64,000 bases of DNA from Deinococcus humi (GTDB lineage: Bacteria > Deinococcota > Deinococci > Deinococcales > Deinococcaceae), in contig NZ_JACHFL010000002.1 of assembly GCF_014201875.1 (NCBI RefSeq), positions 434,001-498,000 of the forward strand. The letters run 5' to 3'. Position 1 is the stretch's first letter; the number at the start of each line of letters is the position of its first letter. The translations under genes and the position numbers were made by a program. The notes beneath the pieces are model-generated. The model was given only the letters and a program-made list of their open reading frames with translations. It made no database searches and was not told the origin of the DNA. This document shows positions 1-8,036 of the stretch, piece by piece.

Positions 1-2615
1 GCCGCTGCGGCGCGGTCCTCTGCCTCTGCGACCCGCCGGGCGTTCCCTTCGGTCAGCTGGCGATCCTCCTCGGCCCAGCCGCGCCGCTTGGCCGCGATGA
101 TCTGGCGGGTGTCTTCTTCGAGCTGCCGCTGCTGCTCCGGGAAATCGGCCAGGGCGGCAATCCGCTCGTCGGCGTCCCGCTGCACGGCCTTCAGTTCCTG
201 CTGCCGAAGGGCGGTTTTCTTGGCTTGCCCTTCGCGCATGGCCGCAATCTCGGCGTCTTGAACCTCGACTGCTGAACGCTTGGCGACGGCTAGGGCTTCG
301 TCGGCGTAGCGCTTGCGAATCGAGGCCCGCTCGGCCTCTTGCCCGGCGTCGAGCTGAGCCAGCCCCTGCCGCAGTGCCGGCGTCTGGCCCGGGTCCAGCA
401 GCTTGCCCGCCACCACGAAAGGCTTTTTGAGTTCTTCGCGCAGTTGGGCAAAATCCCGGCCCGCGCGGGCCAGATCGGCCTGCATGTCGGACAGCCCCTC
501 GATCTTGAGATTGAAGGCGCGGCCTTCCAGGGCCCTTTGCAACTCGCGCACGGCCTTGGTCTGATCCTCGGTCAGCTTGAGGTTCAGCTGGCCGCGGCGT
601 TGCGTTTCCGTGAACAGGCGAACGACTTCGCTCTGGGCCTCCACCAACGCGCCCTGATAGCGCTTGACGGCCTCTTCATTGACCTTGTAGATGCGCTCAC
701 CGGTGAGCAGCTTGGTACCTACGATGTCGCCCTGCTGAGCGTCGCCAAGCTGCTGCTGGATAAGCAGCACACGGGCCTGGGCGCGGCTCAGCTCGGTTCC
801 CTCCTTGGTTAGGGCCGCCACGCGCTTCATGGTGGCGTTGAAGCTGTCGTTGTTCGATTGATCAATCTGGTCGTAGATCGCCTGTGTTTCCTTGATCAGC
901 TTGACCGAGAAGTAGCCCACGCCAGCGGCAAGTGCCGCCACGCCGAGGGCCGACGCCGCCACGCCGACAGTCAGGGTGCCGATGGCTGTGGTGAAGAGGT
1001 TGGTGTTCAAGACGGCGGTCAGAAAGGCCCGGCTGAACACGGTGGTGGCGCCGCTCGCCAGCAGGGTGTTGCTGATGTAGGTGGTGATGCGAACGGACGC
1101 GCTGGCATAGAATGCTCGTGCTTTCTCTGCCAGGTTGGTGTAGACGTCGGCATTTTGCGCCATGTTGTCGACGCCTTCGCCCACTGCCTGTGCACCTGCG
1201 GCCAGCCCATCAGACGCCGCTTTGACGCCCCTCAATCCATCGCGGATGGTGGCGTAGCCGCGTGCCAGATTGGACACCGGACCGGCCAGGAAGCCCACCG
1301 CGATGGCGGACGCACCCAGGATCGCCACCGTGTTCTTGCCCACTTCAGGCAGATCGTTGAACACGTCCACAAACTTGGTCACGATGCGGATGCCGCTGGT
1401 CAGCAGGGGAATGAAGGCCTCGCCCAGCTTCTTACCGGCCTCGTCGAAGGCCCGGCTGGTGCTGCTCAGGTTGCCCGACACCCCGCCCAGCAGCGCCGAG
1501 AGATCGCCCACTTCGTCAGAGGTGGCAGCGGTGATCAAGTTGACAGCGGCCTGCGCGCGGGCCTGTTTGTCCAGCGCATCCACCGTGGTGTTTCTGGCCT
1601 TGGCTTCCTGCTGAAGGAAAGTGCTCAGGTTCTCGCTGACCCCGATTTCGCCAAGCCTCGCGGACGTGCCGCTGGTCACGGCGTCCACCAGGGCGTCGAC
1701 CCCATCGGCGGCGCTTCGTCCGGCGGCCAGCGCCGAAGCTCCTGCCCCTTCGAGCGAGGTGTAGGCCTGTTCCAGCGTGAAACCCTGCCGCAACAGGCCG
1801 CGAATGCCCTCGCGGGCGGCGTCGGCAGTCAAGGCCAGGGTGTCCTGAAGACGATTCACCGTCTCTGCCGCCACGCCCACGTCCTGCCCGGTCTTCTCGA
1901 TGGTTTTGCCAAACAGACCCTGGGCGATACGGGCGCTGTCGCTGGATTTGGCGAGACTGAAGATGTTGTTGGCGGCAAATCCGGCCTGGGAGCCGTATTG
2001 CTGTAGCGCACTGCCCACGCCCAGCTTGACCTGAGAGGCCAGCCCCAGACGGGTGATTTCACCTCTGGCGGCGGCGGCGGTGGTCTGGGCCAGGCGGTTG
2101 GCGTTGGCGACTTTTTGGGCCTCGCGCGAGTACTCGCCGAACTCCCTGCGGGCCGTGTTGCCCACCTGCTCCAACTCCTGGGAAAGCCGGGCCATCTCCA
2201 CGGACAGCTTGCCAACTTCCTGCGGCGTGGCGTCACCGAATCCAGCCTGGAAATCGGCGCGGGTAATTTTCACGGCGCGGTCCAGCTCGTCAATCCTGGC
2301 GCGCAGAGCGCTGGCCTGCGCCTCAAAAACAGCAGCGCTCTGCTTGGCGCTGTTCGCCCCGAGGCTGAACGCCCCGAAGGTGTCGTCAATGCGGCGCTGC
2401 ATGTCGGTGGGCAGCGATTCCTGAATGGCGTCGCGGATGGCACGGGTGGCTTTTTGGACGTCCTTTGCGGCACTCAGATCAATAGTGATCCGGATGGTGC
2501 CCATGCGCTTGCCCAGCTCCTGCACGGTAGCCAGATCAGCGCGGACGGTCTTGATGCCTTGCCGGAAGTCGGTAATGTCCAACGTGGCCTTGCCGGAGAG
2601 GTTGGGGAGGGTCAT
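1..2615 (-). CDS. Phage tail tape measure protein (partial, 3' end outside window)
   Basis: The reading frame is open from the ATG at 2613-2615 to the window edge, giving 871 codons without a stop. Tape measure proteins set tail length and sit inside the tail tube. The translation begins MTLPNLSGKATLDIT and has the composition of this family: long Ala/Gln/Glu-rich helical stretches, an early coiled-coil region, and hydrophobic segments around residues 440-460 and 540-570 (for example AVAILGASAIAVGFLAG-like and TLTVGVAASALGVAALAAG). A good Shine-Dalgarno (AGGAG) lies 6-7 nt upstream of the start. It is the last late gene visible in the leftward operon. It is separated from the tail chaperones by about 4 kb of cargo genes. 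The assignment rests on length, composition and position and is secure; the C-terminus is unseen. Confidence 0.88.
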   Translation of the reverse strand, partial: MTLPNLSGKATLDITDFRQGIKTVRADLATVQELGKRMGTIRITIDLSAAKDVQKATRAIRDAIQESLPTDMQRRIDDTFGAFSLGANSAKQSAAVFEAQASALRARIDELDRAVKITRADFQAGFGDATPQEVGKLSVEMARLSQELEQVGNTARREFGEYSREAQKVANANRLAQTTAAAARGEITRLGLASQVKLGVGSALQQYGSQAGFAANNIFSLAKSSDSARIAQGLFGKTIEKTGQDVGVAAETVNRLQDTLALTADAAREGIRGLLRQGFTLEQAYTSLEGAGASALAAGRSAADGVDALVDAVTSGTSARLGEIGVSENLSTFLQQEAKARNTTVDALDKQARAQAAVNLITAATSDEVGDLSALLGGVSGNLSSTSRAFDEAGKKLGEAFIPLLTSGIRIVTKFVDVFNDLPEVGKNTVAILGASAIAVGFLAGPVSNLARGYATIRDGLRGVKAASDGLAAGAQAVGEGVDNMAQNADVYTNLAEKARAFYASASVRITTYISNTLLASGATTVFSRAFLTAVLNTNLFTTAIGTLTVGVAASALGVAALAAGVGYFSVKLIKETQAIYDQIDQSNNDSFNATMKRVAALTKEGTELSRAQARVLLIQQQLGDAQQGDIVGTKLLTGERIYKVNEEAVKRYQGALVEAQSEVVRLFTETQRRGQLNLKLTEDQTKAVRELQRALEGRAFNLKIEGLSDMQADLARAGRDFAQLREELKKPFVVAGKLLDPGQTPALRQGLAQLDAGQEAERASIRKRYADEALAVAKRSAVEVQDAEIAAMREGQAKKTALRQQELKAVQRDADERIAALADFPEQQRQLEEDTRQIIAAKRRGWAEEDRQLTEGNARRVAEAEDRAAA

Positions 2616-2655
2616 GGGCAACTCCTGTCAGCGAAAAGTGGATAGATAAAGTAAG

Positions 2656-2677
2656 AGGCCCGCGTAAATGCGGGCCT
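2656..2677 (-). terminator. GC-rich hairpin upstream of the tape measure gene
   Basis: Perfect 8-bp stem AGGCCCGC/GCGGGCCT with the six-base loop GTAAAT. It lies just before the tape measure start. It is nearly identical in stem and loop to the hairpin at 5365-5396, so the two look like copies. There is no strong U-run on either side, so termination efficiency is uncertain. Confidence 0.55.
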
Positions 2678-2950
2678 TGTTGATGTTTTAAATTTCAGCT
2701 CCAGCGTCCGTTCATTCCTTATGGATTTTAGGAGCTTCTATCTGCTAAACGATACCCTCACGTCGCCCCGCACCGGCAGTTCGACTTCCCCAACAGCCTC
2801 TGGCCGTTGCTGAGGGCCTTGGCGGTGCTACCAGCTCGCTGTTCATTGAGGTGTGCTCATTCTGCGGAGAGCTGGTGTCCAGCGCTGAAGGCGCTGCCCA
2901 TCTTGACCCGGGCGATCTGCCCCTACCCCTGTCCATGCTCTCCAATGACG
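2678..2950. other. No convincing gene between two hairpins
   Basis: This 270-bp stretch lies between the hairpins at 2656-2677 and 2951-2979. Short open frames exist on both strands, but none has a convincing ribosome binding site combined with protein-like composition. It could be a remnant of a deleted cargo gene or a 5' leader of the tape measure transcript. Confidence 0.4.
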
Positions 2951-2979
2951 AACCCCCGCAAGATGCAGATGCGGGGGTT
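2951..2979 (-). terminator. Hairpin terminator after the TIR gene
   Basis: Perfect 9-bp stem AACCCCCGC/GCGGGGGTT with an 11-base loop, about 45 nt downstream of the TIR stop codon in the direction of transcription. On the minus strand the stem is not followed by a long U-run, so it may act as a weak terminator or transcript stabiliser. Confidence 0.55.
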
Positions 2980-3021
2980 ATCGATGGGGATGAAAGTAGT
3001 CGGCAGTTCCTGAATCTGTCT

Positions 3022-3873
3022 TTACGAGATAAAAATTACAGTGAATGAAGGATACTCAAGCGTGATTTTATCGGTCAGCTTTCTCCTTAGCTCCTCACTC
3101 AGGCCTCTGTCGCTAACAGGAATGATTTCAACCACACCCGCATCTAATAAGAGACGAAAACCAATTGCGATATCGCCCACCGTGTCTTTAATAATCCTAA
3201 GGAGCCTTTCCTCTCTAATCTTATGCAGATTATCATCTATATCTGACATATTTAAAAAATCATAGCCGGGTTTGCGTCGCGTTTGAGTTCTCTCGGTATT
3301 AAAAACCGACATATTCCGCAGCAGCAACAAGGCTTCGTCTAATTTGTCATCTGCCGTTCGCTGTTGAGCTTGAGGCTGTTCCGTAGCGCCTTCACTCTTT
3401 GGGATCGCCTGCAACTTTTCTTGCAGGTCCGGCCACATCCGCTCAAACGCTGTTTGGAGGCGGGTTGCTTCTAGACCTTGCTCCCCCGCCACCGTGTTGA
3501 GCGCATGGATGAGTTCACGCGTTCCCTCCTTGGTCGCTTCCTTCCCCTGAAACTGGGTGAGCGGCCCCTCGATATCGGCGAAGCCCATATCAAAGATGTA
3601 GGGCACGACACGGGAGCCTTCCAGATTGTTGGAGATGGCTCCCGCCTCAAAGTTCAGCCAGGGTGCGTGCCGGTTGTTGGCTGTCACGCAGATGACGCCG
3701 AAGGCGCTGGCCCTCAACTCCCCCTCGATCTCAGCTGACCAGCGGACGCCCGCGCCTAAATCTCGCTGTGACATCCAGGGTCTTAAGTTCTGGATTACAT
3801 CGGGCAGCCAATCGCGTAGTGCCTGTGCAACGGCTTTGGATGGCTCACCGGACCAGCTCAGGAAAACTTTCAT
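3022..3873 (-). CDS. TIR domain protein, candidate defence effector
   Basis: The 283-residue protein opens directly with a TIR fold: MKVFLSWSGEPSKAVAQ forms the first strand and helix, followed by RPWMSQRDL and RWSAEIEGEL. The segment HAPWLNFEAGA carries the glutamate that is catalytic in NAD-cleaving TIRs. Residues about 95-165 continue as seen in stand-alone bacterial TIR proteins (PYIFDMGFAD, GPLTQFQGKEATKEG). Residues 185-283 form a second, unrecognised domain. Bacterial TIR proteins often deplete NAD or make signal nucleotides in antiviral defence. That role here is an inference. The start at 3873 is chosen because it begins the fold and follows GGAGGT; an in-frame ATG at 3915 also has GGAGGT upstream. 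The 3' half is more AT-rich than the 5' half. It lies in the phage tail operon, downstream of the unknown gene at 3987-5195 but separated from it by a hairpin. Confidence 0.82.
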   Translation of the reverse strand: MKVFLSWSGEPSKAVAQALRDWLPDVIQNLRPWMSQRDLGAGVRWSAEIEGELRASAFGVICVTANNRHAPWLNFEAGAISNNLEGSRVVPYIFDMGFADIEGPLTQFQGKEATKEGTRELIHALNTVAGEQGLEATRLQTAFERMWPDLQEKLQAIPKSEGATEQPQAQQRTADDKLDEALLLLRNMSVFNTERTQTRRKPGYDFLNMSDIDDNLHKIREERLLRIIKDTVGDIAIGFRLLLDAGVVEIIPVSDRGLSEELRRKLTDKITLEYPSFTVIFIS

Positions 3874-3945
3874 TGACCTCCAGTGTAGCCAGCGGTGGCT
3901 GCCTGCGTACCCCATATGTGGTCTACCTCCAAAGTGGGTAATAAC

Positions 3946-3970
3946 AAGCCCCCGCCAAATGCGGGGGCTT
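3946..3970 (-). terminator. Hairpin terminator after the AT-rich cargo gene
   Basis: Perfect 10-bp stem AAGCCCCCGC/GCGGGGGCTT with loop CAAAT, just past the stop of the gene at 3987-5195. Followed on the minus strand by GTTATTACC, so a moderately good intrinsic terminator. Related in design to the hairpins at 2656, 2951 and 5365. Confidence 0.65.
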
Positions 3971-3986
3971 CTGCTAGTCAACTTCT

Positions 3987-5195
3987 CTATTCCTGTTCCA
4001 CATCATCTTGTTTCCCAAAAATTTCCTTCAGCCTGCGAAATGCAGAGGGAATATCAAGCTGGATTGGTCCCAAGTCATAGGGCTTTACTTTCACCAAACC
4101 GGCCACAACATCCTCAGACTCTTCCTGCTCGCTCTTCAAGGACTCCACAAGAATTCCCTGGGAATTTGACGATTCGAGTAGAGCTTTGGCTTGAGTAGCT
4201 ATAATTTCCCCTTGCTGCAATAAAATCTGACTCTGATTAGATATCAGTTGCTGCTGGTTAAGGGCTATTAACTTGGCAGCTTGCACTTCCATATTTCTGG
4301 CCTGATTTTCAGCCTGTAGCGATATGATCTGAGATTGATAGCCGGAAATTATGACCCTCATTCTTGTTTCAGCCAAAGAGAGCGCTCCAGAATCATCTCT
4401 GCTCTCGCTAATTTTCAAATAGATAGAAAGCGCTTCATGGATTTTCGATAGACCAATATCTTGATCTTCCGGAATTACCGAGAAAAGAGTTTTGTCACCA
4501 GCATGTCTCAATTCTACGTTGACGTTTTCTCCTATATCTTTCAAAAACTGTCCAAAATATACTAGATATTGCTCGCATGCAAACTTAACATGTTCGGGAA
4601 AGTCGAATTCAAATTTGGCTACATTGTGCGATCTCTGATCATATAAATTATCAAAAGCATTGTCGAATATATCCTTCACTAATTCCTTGGCATCAGTAAA
4701 AGCATCTTTAAAAATTGCATCTTCATCAAAGAGTATGCCCAAGTCTCTTACCGATTCGTCATGTGGTTCATCAAAAGATTCATTGTATAGCCTTCGCACC
4801 TCCTCGCTAAAATCTCTCAAAGTAAAAGGACCAGACCAATCGAAGTACCTGTAGCCAATGGGATATGTCGATTCTCTCTTATGGGTTAAAATTGTTAAAT
4901 TCTGTAATATAATAAATGGTGCCTTGAACATCAAGGCATCCTTCTTTAAGGAAACCACTATATCGTCCAATTCAAAAAATTTTAAGTCTCCGAACATCTC
5001 TACATCTTCAATAGAAGAGAGCTCAATTACATATCTGTGTTTTGTATCTGAAATATTAACTGGAAGACTATCTTCAACAACGCGCTGACGAAAAAGATTA
5101 AAATTATACTTTTGATCTGAGATGGGAACATCATCAATGAATATCACCCTTTTGTCGCCTACTCTTCTTATCTGCAATCGGCTGGGTGTTGACAT
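3987..5195 (-). CDS. Unknown coiled-coil protein, AT-rich cargo gene
   Basis: I do not recognise this 402-residue protein. It starts MSTPSRLQIRRVGDKRVIFI and has an acidic middle part rich in Asp, Glu and Phe (residues 110-240). A long Gln/Ala/Leu-rich region at about 285-345 reads as a coiled coil (QAAKLIALNQQQLISNQSQI). The tail is short and charged. There is no signal peptide and no clear membrane segment. The gene is visibly much richer in A+T than its neighbours, indicating recent acquisition. It has its own promoter-like box TATAAT 6 nt before the ATG and its own terminator. It precedes the TIR gene in the same direction, so the two may form a two-gene module. It is not a structural phage gene that I can name. 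Confidence 0.8.
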   Translation of the reverse strand: MSTPSRLQIRRVGDKRVIFIDDVPISDQKYNFNLFRQRVVEDSLPVNISDTKHRYVIELSSIEDVEMFGDLKFFELDDIVVSLKKDALMFKAPFIILQNLTILTHKRESTYPIGYRYFDWSGPFTLRDFSEEVRRLYNESFDEPHDESVRDLGILFDEDAIFKDAFTDAKELVKDIFDNAFDNLYDQRSHNVAKFEFDFPEHVKFACEQYLVYFGQFLKDIGENVNVELRHAGDKTLFSVIPEDQDIGLSKIHEALSIYLKISESRDDSGALSLAETRMRVIISGYQSQIISLQAENQARNMEVQAAKLIALNQQQLISNQSQILLQQGEIIATQAKALLESSNSQGILVESLKSEQEESEDVVAGLVKVKPYDLGPIQLDIPSAFRRLKEIFGKQDDVEQE

Positions 5196-5201
5196 ATTTT
5201 A

Positions 5202-5207
5202 ATTATA
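5202..5207 (-). promoter_or_regulatory. Leaderless-type -10 box of the AT-rich cargo gene
   Basis: TATAAT on the minus strand ends 6 nt before the ATG at 5195. This matches the TANNNT position of leaderless promoters known in Deinococcus. No good -35 element and no Shine-Dalgarno is visible, so the mRNA may start at the A of the start codon. Confidence 0.55.
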
Positions 5208-5364
5208 GTCGCTTGCAAGAATGAGTTGAGGTGGGAACTGGTGCAGCTAGGGCGGCAGGCCCGCTGTACGCGTGTAGACCTTGAGGGTTGCTCTTCTCTG
5301 TGGCCCTGTTTGTTATTGCTCTTCTGTGGCTGCGGGTGTCTGCTAGACGGTCCCTGAGTCCATA

Positions 5365-5396
5365 GCGAGAGGCCCGCGTAGATGCGGGCCTCTCGC
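5365..5396 (-). terminator. Strong hairpin after the HNH gene
   Basis: Perfect 13-bp stem GCGAGAGGCCCGC/GCGGGCCTCTCGC with loop GTAGAT, starting 19 nt past the HNH stop codon. The core AGAGGCCCGCGTA-ATGCGGGCCT is repeated at 2656-2677. No U-run follows on the minus strand. Confidence 0.6.
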
Positions 5397-5414
5397 TTCT
5401 CTCGCCGGATTGAT

Positions 5415-6566
5415 TCAGGACATCTGGGATGGACCAGGGCTGAAGCGTTCAGGCATCCATTCCCACGGCAATTTGTCGTGCTTGCTCAGGTTGCATCCAG
5501 CGCAGGCGATCACGATGTTCTCAGGGTGATTCGTGCCCCCGCGTGCCACTGGGATGAAATGGTCTGCATGCCAAGCGCGTGGCCCATTCCTTATGACATC
5601 ACCACAGTAGAAGCACTTGAACCCTTGGGCCAGCAAGATGCGCTTCAAGTCATGACCCGTGTACTCGCCTTCCAGGTTCTGCCGCCGCGCCCTGGTACGC
5701 GCATTCTGTTCTCTGATTTTTTCGGGATTCAGGCGATTGTACTCCCGCTGCTTCGCCAGCTGAGTTTCCCTATTTCGCTGGAAGTAATTTCGCGATCTTT
5801 CGTTCAGAACTTGCCGCTTCACTGGATCGGCAGAGGCTCTTTGTGAACGAAGACGAGACTCTTCGCGGCGGCGCAGGCGAAAGGCCGGATCTTCGCGCAA
5901 ACGCTTTGCCTGTGACTCCCGTTTACTCTGCCGCTCTTTCTCGGCCAGTTCGGGAATGGCCATTCGCTGGCGATAGGCGTCCCGCACATCCTGTCGGCGC
6001 TGCTCTAGATGCCTCTGCCGACTCGCCCGGTTCGCTGCCCTGACATGGTCCGTGTTCTCTGCATAGAAAGCCCGCGCTGCTACTCGTGTGCATTCTTTGC
6101 AATGAAGATTTAAGCCATCAGCAGCTCGGTTGTTACGAACAAAATGTTCTGGCGAGCGCGGGAAGATTCCACCACACTTTCCGCACTGTTTAGCAGTACC
6201 AAAATCGGGTGCAGCCGAAAGCTTCCGCGTCGCATACCTTGCCCCTTTGCAGAGCTTGCAGATGTTGGTTCTCCCGTTCGGGGCTAGTTTTTCTTTTGCG
6301 AACTCGGCAAAAGCCTTGACCTCCTGGCAATCGTCGCAGCGCTTAGAACCCTGACTTGCCAGCCTGTCACGCTCGGCCCTCGCGTCGGCATTCTGACGCT
6401 TGCTTTCTTCCGCTCGTGCGTCCCACTCGCGCTTTTGAGCGCGCAGGCAAACCCGGCACCGATGCTTGAGCCCCGTTGCCGATTGCTTGCTAGGGCCAAA
6501 GAATTCCAGTGTCTCTGGCTTCTCTTGACCGCACTTACTGCACCGCTTAGCAGTTATGCTCTCCAT
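5415..6566 (-). CDS. HNH endonuclease with three N-terminal zinc-ribbon modules
   Basis: The 383-residue protein has three repeated cysteine modules of the form K-C-x2-C ... C-x2-C: residues 7-42 (CSKCGQEKP, HRCRVC), 75-110 (CDDCQEVKAF, NICKLC) and 125-160 (CGKCGGIFP, LHCKEC). A long, very basic Arg-rich helix follows at 165-305. The C-terminal HNH domain (about 310-375) contains CFYCGD, WHADHFIPVARGG, ENIVIACAGCNLSK. This is a DNA nuclease. Phage HNH proteins act in packaging, or as free-standing homing-type enzymes. The repeated modules look like DNA-binding units. It lies between tail genes rather than next to the terminase, which favours a homing or cargo role. The ATG at 6566 is followed by MESITAKRCSKC, and AGGTGC lies upstream. 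Confidence 0.85.
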   Translation of the reverse strand: MESITAKRCSKCGQEKPETLEFFGPSKQSATGLKHRCRVCLRAQKREWDARAEESKRQNADARAERDRLASQGSKRCDDCQEVKAFAEFAKEKLAPNGRTNICKLCKGARYATRKLSAAPDFGTAKQCGKCGGIFPRSPEHFVRNNRAADGLNLHCKECTRVAARAFYAENTDHVRAANRASRQRHLEQRRQDVRDAYRQRMAIPELAEKERQSKRESQAKRLREDPAFRLRRREESRLRSQRASADPVKRQVLNERSRNYFQRNRETQLAKQREYNRLNPEKIREQNARTRARRQNLEGEYTGHDLKRILLAQGFKCFYCGDVIRNGPRAWHADHFIPVARGGTNHPENIVIACAGCNLSKHDKLPWEWMPERFSPGPSQMS

Positions 6567-6641
6567 GCGTTAGCACCTCCAATGTGCTTTCGTCGCGCCC
6601 CGTACCTGACTCCCCAGAAAGGTAGCGGGGGTTTGACGTTT

Positions 6642-7103
6642 CTATTTTACCGCGTTTTTGACCGCTAGGACGAATAATTGCTGGAGTCGGTACAGCGCGA
6701 AGGCCTGAGCCGCCGTGACCACTGGAGCTGCGATTGTCCAGTTCTGCCCACTGCGGCCCAGCGTGAGCAGCTGACCTGGATTAGCCAGAGCCATGGTCTG
6801 CAAAACTCCCAGGTCCATGCCCTGCCGTCCCACCTCCACGTACAGCGCGTAATCCACAGCATTGATGATGGTCACAGAGGCAGAGTTTTTCGCTGCGGTC
6901 TGTCGTGCCTGAATTCCTTGTCTGAAAGCACCTGTGCGGACGTACTTCCCGGGCGTCGTTCGATAGATGTTCAGATCACTCTGGAGCTGAGCGTGCCCTA
7001 GGGCCTCGCCCCGCACTGTTTCGGCAATCTGCGGCAGCTCGTCGCAGGCTGCCTCCAGCTTTGCCAGGACGGCCAGCAGCTCGCGGTCGTCGAAGGTGAT
7101 CAT
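6642..7103 (-). CDS. HK97 gp10-like minor capsid/tail completion protein
   Basis: The 153-residue protein begins MITFDDRELLAVLAKLEAA. It contains GKYVRTGAFRQGI and INAVDYALYVEVGRQG, the Y-V-R-T-G and V-D-Y-A-x-Y-V-E-x-G pattern of HK97 gp10-like neck or tail-completion proteins. The start at 7103 overlaps the stop of the frameshifted chaperone frame as ATGA, so the two are translationally coupled. In most siphoviruses this gene lies before the major tail gene; here it lies after the chaperones, so a different minor tail role is possible. Confidence 0.65.
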   Translation of the reverse strand: MITFDDRELLAVLAKLEAACDELPQIAETVRGEALGHAQLQSDLNIYRTTPGKYVRTGAFRQGIQARQTAAKNSASVTIINAVDYALYVEVGRQGMDLGVLQTMALANPGQLLTLGRSGQNWTIAAPVVTAAQAFALYRLQQLFVLAVKNAVK

Positions 7104-7857
7104 GCCTGCAACCCCATGGCCTGCTCGAAGCGGGCGAAATCCGCGTCCTCTTCGCGGATGCGGCGGCGGATCAAGGCGTCCTCGGTATACCGCCACGGCT
7201 CGGCGGTGCGCTCCAGGGCCTGCTCTGTCTGGAGGTAAGGGCGCAGGGTGTGGTGGGGCTTGCTGGTGTCGGCCTGCCCGCTGGGATTGTCCGGGTCCAC
7301 GTACTCGCGGCCCAGGTCCGTGCTGTCGGCCACCGCCGAGAGTCGCAGCCGGGCCAGTTGAGCGGCGGCCTCGCGCTGGCGCTCGATCTGGACCCCACGC
7401 ACGATCAGGCGGTAGGGCCAGGTCATCACGCTGGCATACGCGAGCGGCCCGAACTCGCGGAGAACGAACTCGTCAAGGGTGGTGTCGTCTGGCCCTGAAT
7501 CCTCGTCAGCAGCCTCGCTGAGCGCTGGGTCAGGGCCATCAGTTTTCCCGCCGTTTCCTCCACGTCGTTCAGGTCCCACATGGCCGTCAGCAGCTTCAGG
7601 CGATCATCCCAAGTCACGGGCTGGGGCAAGGGGCTGCCCGCTTCCAGACTGGCGTGAACCAGTCTCCAGAAGGCCGCCCAGACGCCCGGCTCCAGATCGC
7701 TACGCTGGAAGTTCGCCCACTCGTCGCGCAGGGTGCCGAGCGTGACGGTGAGGGTCAGCAGGTCAGAGAGGTGCGCGTCGGCCACGGTGGCGGGCCAGGC
7801 GCGCAGGGTCACGGTGCCGCCGCTCAGGCGGACGTTCTTACGAATGGGGTAGAGCAT
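7100..7857 (-). CDS. Tail assembly chaperone, -1 frameshift fusion (gpGT-like)
   Basis: A -1 shift on GGGAAAA at 7543-7549 joins the first 105 codons of the short chaperone to 147 codons of the second frame, giving about 252 residues. The second frame reads GGKTDGPDPALSEAADED, then an Arg-rich helical domain, and stops at 7100-7102, where it overlaps the next start as ATGA. The second frame has no start codon of its own with a good ribosome binding site, so frameshifting is the simplest way to express it. In lambda the T-domain contacts the tail tube protein; that role is inferred here. Confidence 0.8.
7426..7857 (-). CDS. Tail assembly chaperone, short (gpG-like) product
   Basis: The 143-residue zero-frame product begins MLYPIRKNVRLSGGTVTLRA. 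It lies between the major tail gene and the tape measure gene, where long-tailed phages place the gpG/gpGT chaperone pair that coats the tape measure during tail assembly. The zero frame ends at 7426, overlapping the second frame by about 150 nt. The slippery heptamer GGGAAAA sits at codons 103-105. Identification is by position, size and frameshift arrangement rather than by sequence motifs. Confidence 0.78.
   Translation of the reverse strand: MLYPIRKNVRLSGGTVTLRAWPATVADAHLSDLLTLTVTLGTLRDEWANFQRSDLEPGVWAAFWRLVHASLEAGSPLPQPVTWDDRLKLLTAMWDLNDVEETAGKLMALTQRSARLLTRIQGQTTPPLTSSFSASSGRSRMPA
7543..7549 (-). promoter_or_regulatory. Slippery heptamer GGGAAAA for -1 frameshifting
   Basis: On the minus strand the zero-frame codons read GCG GGA AAA CTG, so the heptamer is G GGA AAA in exact X-XXY-YYZ register. 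Shifting back one base gives GGG AAA ACT and continues in the open T-frame. Both frames overlap across the site, as expected for a programmed shift. Confidence 0.85.
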
Positions 7858-8036
7858 GCCGCCTCCAGATCAAAAAGGATCTCTTGTGTTATTGAGAACG
7901 AACTGCTTTTGTATTGGACCTGAAACCGGCCAGTTGATCAGTGCTGACTCTGGAGCACTCCTTGAAGGCCAGAGAACGCCGTAATCAAGTAGGGCCACCC
8001 GGATCTGAGCTTGATGACGAGAATTCTCAAAACGCG

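Noticed and set aside
858..2006. Long plus-strand frame opposite the tape measure gene
   Set aside because: Composition is His/Gly/Arg-rich as expected for the antisense of an Ala/Gln-rich gene; the minus frame is clearly coding.
2745..2945. Open frame on the minus strand between hairpins
   Set aside because: Arg/Ser/Pro-rich composition typical of a GC-rich shadow frame, with no good ribosome site.
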